NCBI RefSeq assembly: GCF_009877425.1 | Contig: NZ_WXEY01000004.1 | Location: 1-64,000, forward strand | From: Heliomicrobium undosum | GTDB lineage: Bacteria; Bacillota; Desulfitobacteriia; Heliobacteriales; Heliobacteriaceae | DNA length: 64,000 bases | Reading direction: 5' to 3' | Part shown: one piece after another, positions 43,979 through 50,364 of the stretch | Layout: each line of letters starts with the position of its first letter | How positions within the stretch are numbered: position 1 is the first letter of the stretch | The notes under the pieces: generated by a model | What the model saw: the letters and a program-made list of their open reading frames with translations, nothing else | Databases searched by the model: none | What the model was told of the DNA's origin: nothing | Made by a program: the position numbers and the translations under genes

Positions 43979-45724
43979 GTGACAACCTTTATTGGCAGAG
44001 GTGTGGTGTCCGGTGTTGCCTTGGGCCGGATCAAGCGACCGGCCAGGGACCTGACGGCTTATCTGGAGCGCTACCGCCCCGGCTCCGTGGAAGAAGAGAC
44101 GTCCAGGCTGGAGCGGGCGCTCGCCGGCGCGAAGGATCAGTTGCAGGCGATCCTGTCCGGGCCGTCTGTCGATGACACCCTGTCCGCCATCATGGGAGCC
44201 CACTTGATGATGCTCGACGACCCTGGACTCGTGGAGTATATAATGGAAAAAATCCGGGAGGGCGATAGCGCTCCCCGGTCTGTCCTGGCTGCCTGCGAAG
44301 CCTATGCCGCCCAGTTTGCGGCCCTTGACGACCCTTACCTGCGCGAGCGGGCCGCCGACATCCGGGACATCGGACGGCGGGTGGCCGGACTGCTGCTGGG
44401 GGTGGACGGCGAGGGGGCGGGCGCGCAGGCGGTGGAGGCGCGGGGCGTGGCAAGTAACAGTGGGATTGTCTTATGCGCCCCTGACATCGAGCCCTCCGTC
44501 GTGGCCGCCTACCCGCCGGGACAACTGCAAGCCCTGCTTCTGGGCCAGGGGAGCACCACGTCTCACGCCGTGATCATTGCCAAAGCCAGGGGTATCGTGA
44601 CCGTTGTCGGTCTTGGAGAGGCCGTGGACGAGATCCCCGACGGCGCTGAGGCCATCGTCGACGGTGATTCCGGTGAGGTGCGACTATCTCCCGATGAGAA
44701 GGAGCGCAACGCTGTCCTGGCGCGGATCGCAGCGCAGGCGGAACAGCGTCGACAGGACCTTGCCGACGCGACCCTGCCCGCCGTTACCCGCGATGGGGTG
44801 AGGGTCCAGTTGGCGGCCAATATCGGTTCACCTGGCGAATGGGAGAACGCGCGGGCGCTGGGGGCCGAAGGGGTGGGCCTGTTTCGCAGCGAGTTTTTGT
44901 TCATGGGACGGGACGCTTTCCCGAGTGAAGAGGAGCAGTTTGCCGCTTATCGCCAGGCGGCGGAAGGCTGCGGCGGCCACCTCTGTGTGATCCGCACCCT
45001 CGACATCGGCGGCGACAAACCTTTGGCCCATCTGGCCATCGGCCACGAAGACAACCCCTTTCTGGGTTGGCGGGCGATCCGCATCAGCCTGGAACGGACC
45101 GATCTGTTCCGCACCCAGTTGAAGGCCATTCTCCGGGCCGGTTGCTACGGCAAGGTGGCCGTCATGCTTCCCATGGTGATCAGCGCCGGAGAGATCCGCC
45201 AGGCCCGGGCCATCCTCACCGAAGCAACCGAGGAGTTGGCGCGGGAGAGGCGGGAATTCGCCGCTGATGTCCCCGTCGGCATCATGGTTGAGACGCCGGC
45301 GGCGGCCGCCACCGCATCGTTGCTGGCGCCGGCCTGCGACTTTTTCAGCATCGGCACGAACGACCTCGTCCAGTACACCCTGGCCGTCGACCGGGGCAAC
45401 CCCAAAGTGGCCCCCTTGTACAGCCACTTTCATCCTGCTGTCCTCCGGCTCATCGACGCCACCATCCAGGCGGCGCGGCAGCAGGGGATCTGGGTGGGCA
45501 TGTGCGGCGAGATGGCGGGCGATCCCTTGGCGGCTCCCCTCCTGGTCGGCATGGGCATCGACGAACTGAGCATGAGCGCCCCGTCGATCCCGCAGGTTAA
45601 GGCGGTCATCCGCAACCTTTCCATCTGCGAGGCGCAGGAGATGCGGGAAGCGGCGCTGGCTATGGATGACGCCGCGGCAGTCCGGGCTTACCTGGAGAAA
45701 TGGCGCCGGTCTGCTGCTCTCTAA
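43979..45724 (+). CDS. ptsI: Phosphoenolpyruvate-protein phosphotransferase (PTS enzyme I)
   Basis: A 581-residue EI that phosphorylates HPr from PEP. The N-terminal HPr-binding helical domain is followed by the phospho-histidine in GQGSTTSHAVIIAKARG, the linker, and the C-terminal PEP-binding barrel with GVGLFRSEFLFMGRD, GGDKP and the active cysteine/metal region FSIGTNDLVQYTLAVDR and MCGEMAGDP. GTG 43979 follows GGGAG. It closes dhaKLM-ptsHI; a strong terminator is 33 bases past the stop. Sugar-specific EII genes are not in the window. Confidence 0.96.
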   Translation: MTTFIGRGVVSGVALGRIKRPARDLTAYLERYRPGSVEEETSRLERALAGAKDQLQAILSGPSVDDTLSAIMGAHLMMLDDPGLVEYIMEKIREGDSAPRSVLAACEAYAAQFAALDDPYLRERAADIRDIGRRVAGLLLGVDGEGAGAQAVEARGVASNSGIVLCAPDIEPSVVAAYPPGQLQALLLGQGSTTSHAVIIAKARGIVTVVGLGEAVDEIPDGAEAIVDGDSGEVRLSPDEKERNAVLARIAAQAEQRRQDLADATLPAVTRDGVRVQLAANIGSPGEWENARALGAEGVGLFRSEFLFMGRDAFPSEEEQFAAYRQAAEGCGGHLCVIRTLDIGGDKPLAHLAIGHEDNPFLGWRAIRISLERTDLFRTQLKAILRAGCYGKVAVMLPMVISAGEIRQARAILTEATEELARERREFAADVPVGIMVETPAAAATASLLAPACDFFSIGTNDLVQYTLAVDRGNPKVAPLYSHFHPAVLRLIDATIQAARQQGIWVGMCGEMAGDPLAAPLLVGMGIDELSMSAPSIPQVKAVIRNLSICEAQEMREAALAMDDAAAVRAYLEKWRRSAAL

Positions 45725-45757
45725 CAAAGGCCACGTTCATGTCACTGACGATTACAG

Positions 45758-45808
45758 AAGGACCGTTCGCCTGACGGGGATTTACCCGGTGGTGACGGTC
45801 CTTTTTTT
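45758..45808 (+). terminator. Terminator of the dha-pts operon
   Basis: AAGGACCGT (45758-45766) pairs with ACGGTCCTT (45795-45803), with further CGCC/GGTG pairing inside, followed by a T7 run. Confidence 0.92.
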
Positions 45809-45836
45809 CAGCATACAAATACCTCCATCATTGGAA

Positions 45837-45865
45837 TTGACTTTTTTCATCACTAGTGATACTAT
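45837..45865 (+). promoter_or_regulatory. Promoter with palindromic operator heading the FeS/NifX island
   Basis: TTGACT (45837-45842), a 17-base spacer and TACTAT (45860-45865). The perfect palindrome ATCACTAGTGAT (45849-45860) lies in the spacer, so a bound repressor would block the promoter. The same CTAGTGA half-site recurs at 48491-48513. Confidence 0.75.
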
Positions 45866-45920
45866 GTCAGTAGTTACAGGGAAACACTACAGGGGAACAG
45901 GTAATGATTCGGAGGGGATC

Positions 45921-46128
45921 ATGTTGTCTGAACGATGGCGGCAAACCCATATCATCGCGGTCGGCAGCGGGAAAGGGGGTGTCGGCGGCCACCCGGCAGG
46001 CCTGTGACGAGGGCCGGCCCATCGTGACAAACGACCATAGTCCATCCAGCAAGGCCTATATGGCTATCGCCCGCGAGATCGCGAGCGCCTGCGGGCAACC
46101 GGCGAAAGGCGCGGCAGCGCATTTGTAA
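45921..46128 (+). pseudogene. Remnant of an Mrp/NBP35-type ATPase gene (internal deletion)
   Basis: With GGAGGGG upstream, ATG 45921 opens a frame starting MLSERWRQTHIIAVGSGKGGVG, the N-terminus and Walker-A loop of Mrp/ApbC-family iron-sulfur carriers. It then stops at 46005. In another frame, 45988-46128 encodes ACDEGRPIVTNDHSPSSKAYMAIAREIA, which resembles the C-terminal end of Mrp proteins. About 200-250 residues between are missing, and the loop lacks the lysine-threonine end (GKT/S). It is thus an internal deletion with a frame change. Its promoter and place at the head of the island suggest it once belonged to the same system. Confidence 0.7.
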
Positions 46129-46140
46129 GGAGGAACGCAT

Positions 46141-46725
46141 ATGTTTGAAGGTGGTCAAGGCTCGGGATTTGGACAAGGCCATGGTTTGGGTCCAGGCCCG
46201 GCTCCAGGCCCGGGTGAGGGATCCGGACGAGGCCCCGGCCAAGGACGAGGCCAAGGTCCCGGTTCCGGTCGCGGTCGAGGGCGCTGCGGTTGCGGAGGCA
46301 TGGGCGGAGGTTTCGGCGGCGGACGCTCCGATTCGCTGGCCTTTCCCGGCGTGCTGCTGAGCCTGCGGCAGCGGCCGTCGCACGGGTACGAACTGATGGA
46401 AAAACTGGAACAATTGCATTTTGTGTCCGCCCTGCCGGACCCGGCGGTGATCTACCGCTACCTGCGGCGGCTGGAAGAGGAAGGGATGGTCGAATCCCGG
46501 CTGGAACCTGGCCAGGGGGGGCCGGCGCGCAAGGTCTACTCCTTAACAGCCGAAGGCGAGAGCTACCTGCAAGCCTGGGTGAGCCGGATTTGCAAGCAAA
46601 AAAACGATCTGGAGGCTTTTCTCCAAGCCGCCGAAAAAACGGTGGAAGACGAATCCGCTCACGGGGCTGCCGATAGCCGATCAACCAGCGAATCTGCCGG
46701 CGGGAATGCTGGTGACGGCCAATGA
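46141..46725 (+). CDS. PadR-family transcriptional regulator with Gly/Pro-rich N-terminus
   Basis: A 194-residue protein. Residues 1-62 are glycine/proline/arginine-rich (repeats such as GPGQGRGQGPGSGRGRGR with a CGC motif), followed by a PadR winged-helix domain (about 65-150: LLSLRQRPSHGYELMEKL, PDPAVIYRYLRRLEEEGMV, ARKVYSLTAEGE) and a short C-terminal helix. PadR regulators are repressors. The Gly-rich, Cys-bearing N-terminus resembles the DUF5320 protein downstream and might sense metal, which is inference. AAGGAGG precedes ATG 46141; the stop overlaps the next gene by four bases. It probably regulates itself through the ACTAGTGA palindrome. Confidence 0.88.
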   Translation: MFEGGQGSGFGQGHGLGPGPAPGPGEGSGRGPGQGRGQGPGSGRGRGRCGCGGMGGGFGGGRSDSLAFPGVLLSLRQRPSHGYELMEKLEQLHFVSALPDPAVIYRYLRRLEEEGMVESRLEPGQGGPARKVYSLTAEGESYLQAWVSRICKQKNDLEAFLQAAEKTVEDESAHGAADSRSTSESAGGNAGDGQ

Positions 46726-47582
46726 AACCGATCATCGCCATCGCATCAGGAAAAGGCGGTACCGGCAAGACGACGGTGGCCGTGAACCTGGCCGCCGTAT
46801 CGGAGGAACCGGTCCTGCTGGCCGACTGTGACGTGGAAGAGCCCAACTGTCATCTCTTCATTCACCCGGAAGAAAAAGCGACCCATCCCTTCGGCGTGCT
46901 GACGCCGGCCTTCAACCTGGAAAAATGCGTCGGCTGCGGCCGTTGCCGAGACGTCTGTCGCTTTCAGGCGCTGATCATGGTCAAAGGCAAGCCGATGCTG
47001 TTTCCGGAAAACTGCCACGCCTGCGGGGGCTGCAGCCGCCACTGCCCGGCCCGGGCCATCACCGAGGTGGAGCGGCCTGCCGGAACGATTCACCAGGGAG
47101 ACGCCGGAGCGATTCGCCTGGTCTACGGCCTCCTGGACATCGGCGAGGCCAAAAGCCCGCCCCTCATCCGCGAAGTGCGCCGCCGCCTGAACGACCGGAC
47201 GACGGCTGCGGAGCGCACGGTGATCATCGATGCGCCGCCCGGCACGTCCTGCCCGGTCGTCAGCGCCATCGACGGCGTCGATTACCTCGTCCTCGTCACA
47301 GAGTCGACGCCCTTCGGGCTCCACGACCTGCAGTTGGCCGTCGAGATGGCCCGGACGATGGGCCTTCCCTTCGGCGTGATCATCAACCGCGCCGGTCTTG
47401 GCGACAGCCGGGTCCGCGAGTACTGCCAGCGGGAAGGGATCGCCGTGCTGATGGAACTGCCCTTTGACCGTGAGGTGGCCCAGGTGTACGCTGACGGGAA
47501 ACTGCCGGCGCGGGAACTGCCGGCCATGGGCGAGGCCTTTCAAGGGCTTTGGAAGCGGCTGCGTGAGGAGGTGACGCCATGA
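46722..47582 (+). CDS. MinD/ParA-like ATPase with inserted 2[4Fe-4S] ferredoxin domain (first of pair)
   Basis: A 286-residue P-loop ATPase. Deviant Walker A GKGGTGKT is at residues 10-17, and a bacterial ferredoxin insertion has C69-x2-C72-x2-C75-x3-C79 and C98-x2-C101-x2-C104-x3-C108. IDAPPGTSCPVVSAI is the switch II/Walker B region. Such proteins occur in pairs in anaerobes next to NifX-like proteins and Mrp ATPases. Their role is unproven; Fe-S or metal-cofactor assembly or ATP-driven electron transfer is the usual guess. It overlaps its neighbours by four bases on both sides, and the pair may form a heterodimer. Confidence 0.9.
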   Translation: MKPIIAIASGKGGTGKTTVAVNLAAVSEEPVLLADCDVEEPNCHLFIHPEEKATHPFGVLTPAFNLEKCVGCGRCRDVCRFQALIMVKGKPMLFPENCHACGGCSRHCPARAITEVERPAGTIHQGDAGAIRLVYGLLDIGEAKSPPLIREVRRRLNDRTTAAERTVIIDAPPGTSCPVVSAIDGVDYLVLVTESTPFGLHDLQLAVEMARTMGLPFGVIINRAGLGDSRVREYCQREGIAVLMELPFDREVAQVYADGKLPARELPAMGEAFQGLWKRLREEVTP

Positions 47583-48466
47583 AGCAGATCGCTGTACTAT
47601 CGGGCAAGGGGGGCACCGGCAAGACATCCCTCGTGGCCGCCTTCGCCGCGCTGGCGGAACGGTCTGTCTTCGCCGACTGTGACGTCGACGCCGCCGACCT
47701 GCACCTGCTCCTGCAACCGGAAATCGAGGCGAAAGAGCCCTTTGAAAGCGGGCGGACCCTCACCTGGAACAAGGATGCCTGCATCTTCTGCGGCCGCTGC
47801 TTGAGAGTCTGCCGCTTCGACGCCCTCAAGTTCGACCGTTCCGGGCCGAAGCTGGTCATCTCGCCCTTCGCCTGTGAAGGCTGCGGCTGCTGCGTCGATG
47901 TCTGCCCTGGGGAAGCCTTCACCCTGACGCCGAAACAGGCGGGAGAACTCTATGTGTCCGCAACCCGTTTCGGCCCCTTCGTCCACGCCCAACTGGGCGT
48001 CGCCGAGGAGGCCAGCGGCCAACTGGTCACCAAGGTCCGCAAGCGCGCCCAGGAGATTGCCGAACAGCAGGGGATGTCCTACGTGCTGATCGATGGCTGC
48101 CCCGGCACAGGCTGCCCCGTCATCGCCTCCATCACCGGAACCGACCTCGTCGTCCTGGCGACCGAGCCGACCGTATCGGGCCTTCATGACCTGCGCCGCG
48201 TCGTCCAGGTGGTCCGCCACTTCCGCCGTCCCTGCGGCGTCGTGGTCAACAAGGTGGACTTAAACCGGGACATGACCGCCCGCATCAAAGACTATTGCCG
48301 CGATGAGTCTCTCCCCTTTTTCGGCGAAATCCCCTTCGACGCCCAGGTGGTGGCCGCCCAGTTGGCCGGTCGGACGATCGTGGAGCAGGGGTCGTCGCCT
48401 GCGGGGGAGGCCATCCGGGCGATCTGGGCGGACATCACCAAAGCGGTGTCAGGCACAGCCATCTAG
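47579..48466 (+). CDS. MinD/ParA-like ATPase with inserted 2[4Fe-4S] ferredoxin domain (second of pair)
   Basis: A 295-residue paralogue of the preceding protein. Walker A GKGGTGKT is at residues 9-16; cluster cysteines are C68, C71, C74, C78 and C99, C102, C105, C109, with an additional C104. IDGCPGTGCPVIASI replaces the IDAPPGT of its partner, so this copy has a cysteine-flanked switch region. It starts inside the stop of the first ATPase gene. A promoter-proximal inverted repeat follows at 48491, so the downstream genes may have their own start of transcription. Confidence 0.9.
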   Translation: MKQIAVLSGKGGTGKTSLVAAFAALAERSVFADCDVDAADLHLLLQPEIEAKEPFESGRTLTWNKDACIFCGRCLRVCRFDALKFDRSGPKLVISPFACEGCGCCVDVCPGEAFTLTPKQAGELYVSATRFGPFVHAQLGVAEEASGQLVTKVRKRAQEIAEQQGMSYVLIDGCPGTGCPVIASITGTDLVVLATEPTVSGLHDLRRVVQVVRHFRRPCGVVVNKVDLNRDMTARIKDYCRDESLPFFGEIPFDAQVVAAQLAGRTIVEQGSSPAGEAIRAIWADITKAVSGTAI

Positions 48467-48490
48467 GGGGTTGCCGGCAAGTTTTGCCCT

Positions 48491-48513
48491 GCTAGTGACT
48501 TTAGTCAACTAGC
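48491..48513. promoter_or_regulatory. Inverted repeat, probable PadR operator
   Basis: GCTAGTGACT (48491-48500) and AGTCAACTAGC (48503-48513) form an inverted repeat with one extra A. It shares the CTAGTGA half-site with the palindrome at 45849-45860. It lies 66 bases before the DUF5320 gene. Confidence 0.6.
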
Positions 48514-48578
48514 GACTGTAAGCATATAGATGAATCAGGCGGGGTACACCGCGCGACCGAAAATAAGGAGGAATCGTG

Positions 48579-48917
48579 ATGCCTAGAATGGATGGAAAAG
48601 GCCCGATGGGAAACGGGTCTATGACTGGAGGGGGACGCGGCCGTTGCATCCTGCCTGTCGATGAAGCGCCGGTCCGCCAAAGCGGCGCTCAGGGCGGCCA
48701 AGGCGGTCAAGGCGGCGATTGGAGCGCCCCAGGCGGCCAGGGCGGCGGGCTTCGTCAAATGCTTCGTAACTGCGCCAACGCCTTCTGCCGCTTTGGCGGT
48801 CTCGGGAGAGGCCGGGGCAACGGAGGCGGGGGCAACGGCGGCGGCGGCTTCGGGCGCCAGGGCAACGGACGCCGGGGCGGCGGTCGCGGCGCGAATGGAA
48901 GAAACGCCGGTTTCTAA
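48579..48917 (+). CDS. DUF5320-type glycine-rich small protein
   Basis: A 112-residue low-complexity protein. The N-terminus MPRMDGKGPMGNGSMTGGGRGRC matches the DUF5320 signature (M-P-x-x-D-G-x-G-P-x-G-x-G-x-x-T-G-x-G-x-G-x-C) up to the conserved Cys. The remainder is Gly/Arg/Gln-rich with a helical, cysteine-bearing stretch (LRQMLRNCANAFCRFGG). DUF5320 genes are found beside Mrp/MinD-type Fe-S ATPases and NifX-like genes in anaerobes; function unknown. ATG 48579 is preceded by AAGGAGG. Confidence 0.75.
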   Translation: MPRMDGKGPMGNGSMTGGGRGRCILPVDEAPVRQSGAQGGQGGQGGDWSAPGGQGGGLRQMLRNCANAFCRFGGLGRGRGNGGGGNGGGGFGRQGNGRRGGGRGANGRNAGF

Positions 48918-48931
48918 GGAGGGGTAGGACG

Positions 48932-49390
48932 TTGGATAAAGGCCTTTCGCGACGCAAGTTTCTCGGCGCCGTCGTCGCCGTTCCGGCCATCGGCGCCCTG
49001 ACCGGGCCGGCGATCGTCGCCGCTGATTACGTCTATCCGCCCGATTCGCTGTTGCAGCCACCGCCCCCGAAAGTAGTCGGCAAAAAGGATGCATTGAAGC
49101 CCTGGGAGCCCCTGTTTTTCGATTACAATGATGTGCCCGCCCTGGCGGTGAAACTCGATGATGGCGAGATCATCTCCTACACCCTCAAATGCACCCACCT
49201 CGGCTGCACCGTCGACGTGCCCAAAGGAAACATCAAAGATAAACAGATCCTCTGCCCCTGTCACGGCGGGATTTTCGATCCCCTCGGCGGCAATGTCTCC
49301 GGTCCCCCGCCGAAGCCCTTGAAGCGGTTGTCGGTGACCATCGCCGACGGCGGCGATATCGTCGTCCAGGAGAAAGGCGAGACGGCCTGA
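48932..49390 (+). CDS. Tat-exported Rieske [2Fe-2S] protein (QcrA-like)
   Basis: A 152-residue Rieske protein. The twin-arginine signal is SRRKFLGAV (R7, R8) with a hydrophobic stretch to about residue 30, probably retained as a membrane anchor. Cluster ligands are C87, H89 (CTHLGC, with C92 forming the disulfide) and C108, H111 (CPCHGG, with C110). A proline-rich PPPKPLKR follows. It resembles the Rieske subunits of cytochrome bc/b6f complexes, yet no cytochrome b gene is near. In this island it may be a stand-alone electron carrier on the outer face of the membrane. TTG 48932 follows AAGGAGGGG. Confidence 0.88.
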   Translation: MDKGLSRRKFLGAVVAVPAIGALTGPAIVAADYVYPPDSLLQPPPPKVVGKKDALKPWEPLFFDYNDVPALAVKLDDGEIISYTLKCTHLGCTVDVPKGNIKDKQILCPCHGGIFDPLGGNVSGPPPKPLKRLSVTIADGGDIVVQEKGETA

Positions 49391-49436
49391 GCATAACGAA
49401 AATGACCCAACGATCTGCGCAAAGGGGGTGACTGCA

Positions 49437-49799
49437 TTGAAAGTGCTGATCACGAGCACCGGTCCGTCTCTGGACGACCAAGCCGATGAACGCTTCGGCC
49501 GGGCGCGCTGGCTGCTTCTGGTGGACACGAACAGCCAAACGTTGCTGGAGGCCCTGGATAATCACACACAGGTGAACGCCATGCAAGGCTCAGGGATCAA
49601 AGTGGCGGAAATCGCCGGTGAAAAAGGGGCCGAATGGGTGCTGACCGGGTTTGTGGGTCCCAAAGCCTTCGCCGCCCTCCAGGCTATGGACATCCGCATC
49701 GGCCAGGGCGTCAAGGGCGCCGTGCGCCAGGTGTTGGAATCGTTCCAGCGCGGCGAATTCACGGCGGCCGAAGCGCCCAACGCCGAAAGCCACTGGTGA
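49437..49799 (+). CDS. NifX/NafY-like (dinitrogenase FeMo-cofactor family) protein, first of pair
   Basis: A 120-residue NifX-domain protein: KVLITSTGPSLDDQADERFGRARWLLLVD at the start, GSGIKVAEIAGEKGAEWVLTGFVGPKAFAALQ in the middle. These match the family of stand-alone proteins annotated as dinitrogenase iron-molybdenum cofactor biosynthesis proteins, common also in organisms without nitrogenase. The metal/cofactor bound is unknown. TTG 49437 has AAAGGGGGTGA upstream; GTG 49428 lies within this site. It is only distantly similar to NifX at 12187. Confidence 0.85.
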   Translation: MKVLITSTGPSLDDQADERFGRARWLLLVDTNSQTLLEALDNHTQVNAMQGSGIKVAEIAGEKGAEWVLTGFVGPKAFAALQAMDIRIGQGVKGAVRQVLESFQRGEFTAAEAPNAESHW

Positions 49800-49833
49800 A
49801 GCAAACGAAGACAAACAGAAAGGGATGCTGAAT

Positions 49834-50205
49834 ATGTCCAACGTTCGTCTTGCCATTCCCTCCGTCCGCCCCGGCGGGCTGTCCGCTGACTGCTCCGGCC
49901 ATTTTGGCCGCTGCGACTGCTTCACCATCGTCGAGATCAACGACGGCAAATTGGTCAAGGATACCGTCATCGACAACCCGCCTCACTATGAAGGCGGCTG
50001 CCTGCGACCGGTGAACCTGTTGTCCGATCATCAGGTGAACGCGCTGGTCGTGCAAGGCATCGGCGCCCGGCCCCTCTCCGGATTCCGTCAGGCTGGCATC
50101 GAAGTCTACCAGGCCAACGAGCCGACGGTGCAAAAAGTGGTGAACGCCTTTTGCGCCGGAAAAATCCCGGCCATCGACGACCGGCAGGTCTGCCAGCATC
50201 ATTAA
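49834..50205 (+). CDS. NifX/NafY-like protein, second of pair
   Basis: A 123-residue NifX-domain protein with VRLAIPSVRPGGLSADCSGHFGRCDCF at the N-terminus: three cysteines and a histidine in the first loop, like a metal-binding site, differing from its neighbour. DNPPHYEGGCLRPVNLL and GIGARPLSGFRQAGIEVY are the family core, and it ends CQHH. The two NifX-like proteins and the Fe-S ATPases probably work together. ATG 49834 has AAAGGG 8 bases upstream; ATG 49825 is possible. A 19-bp tandem duplication covers the stop codon, and a terminator follows. Confidence 0.85.
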   Translation: MSNVRLAIPSVRPGGLSADCSGHFGRCDCFTIVEINDGKLVKDTVIDNPPHYEGGCLRPVNLLSDHQVNALVVQGIGARPLSGFRQAGIEVYQANEPTVQKVVNAFCAGKIPAIDDRQVCQHH

Positions 50206-50232
50206 ACGGAAAAAGCATCATTAAACGGAAAA
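50195..50232 (+). repeat. 19-bp tandem duplication at the stop codon
   Basis: AGCATCATTAAACGGAAAA occurs at 50195-50213 and again at 50214-50232. The first copy contains the last codons and stop of the NifX-like gene. Confidence 0.85.
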
Positions 50233-50234
50233 CG

Positions 50235-50261
50235 AAAAACCCGGCGAAATGCCGGGTTTTT
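50235..50261 (+). terminator. Terminator of the FeS/NifX island
   Basis: AAAAACCCGGC (50235-50245) pairs perfectly with GCCGGGTTTTT (50251-50261). Symmetric, so it may also serve the minus-strand chemoreceptor gene. Confidence 0.9.
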
Positions 50262-50364
50262 CCGTTGAACATTGATTTTTTACAAAAAAACTTGTCGTTC
50301 GAAAAAAGTCCTGCTGCGGAACAAAGTCTGATGTTGAGGGCGTATGTAACAAGGAAATCGCTCG

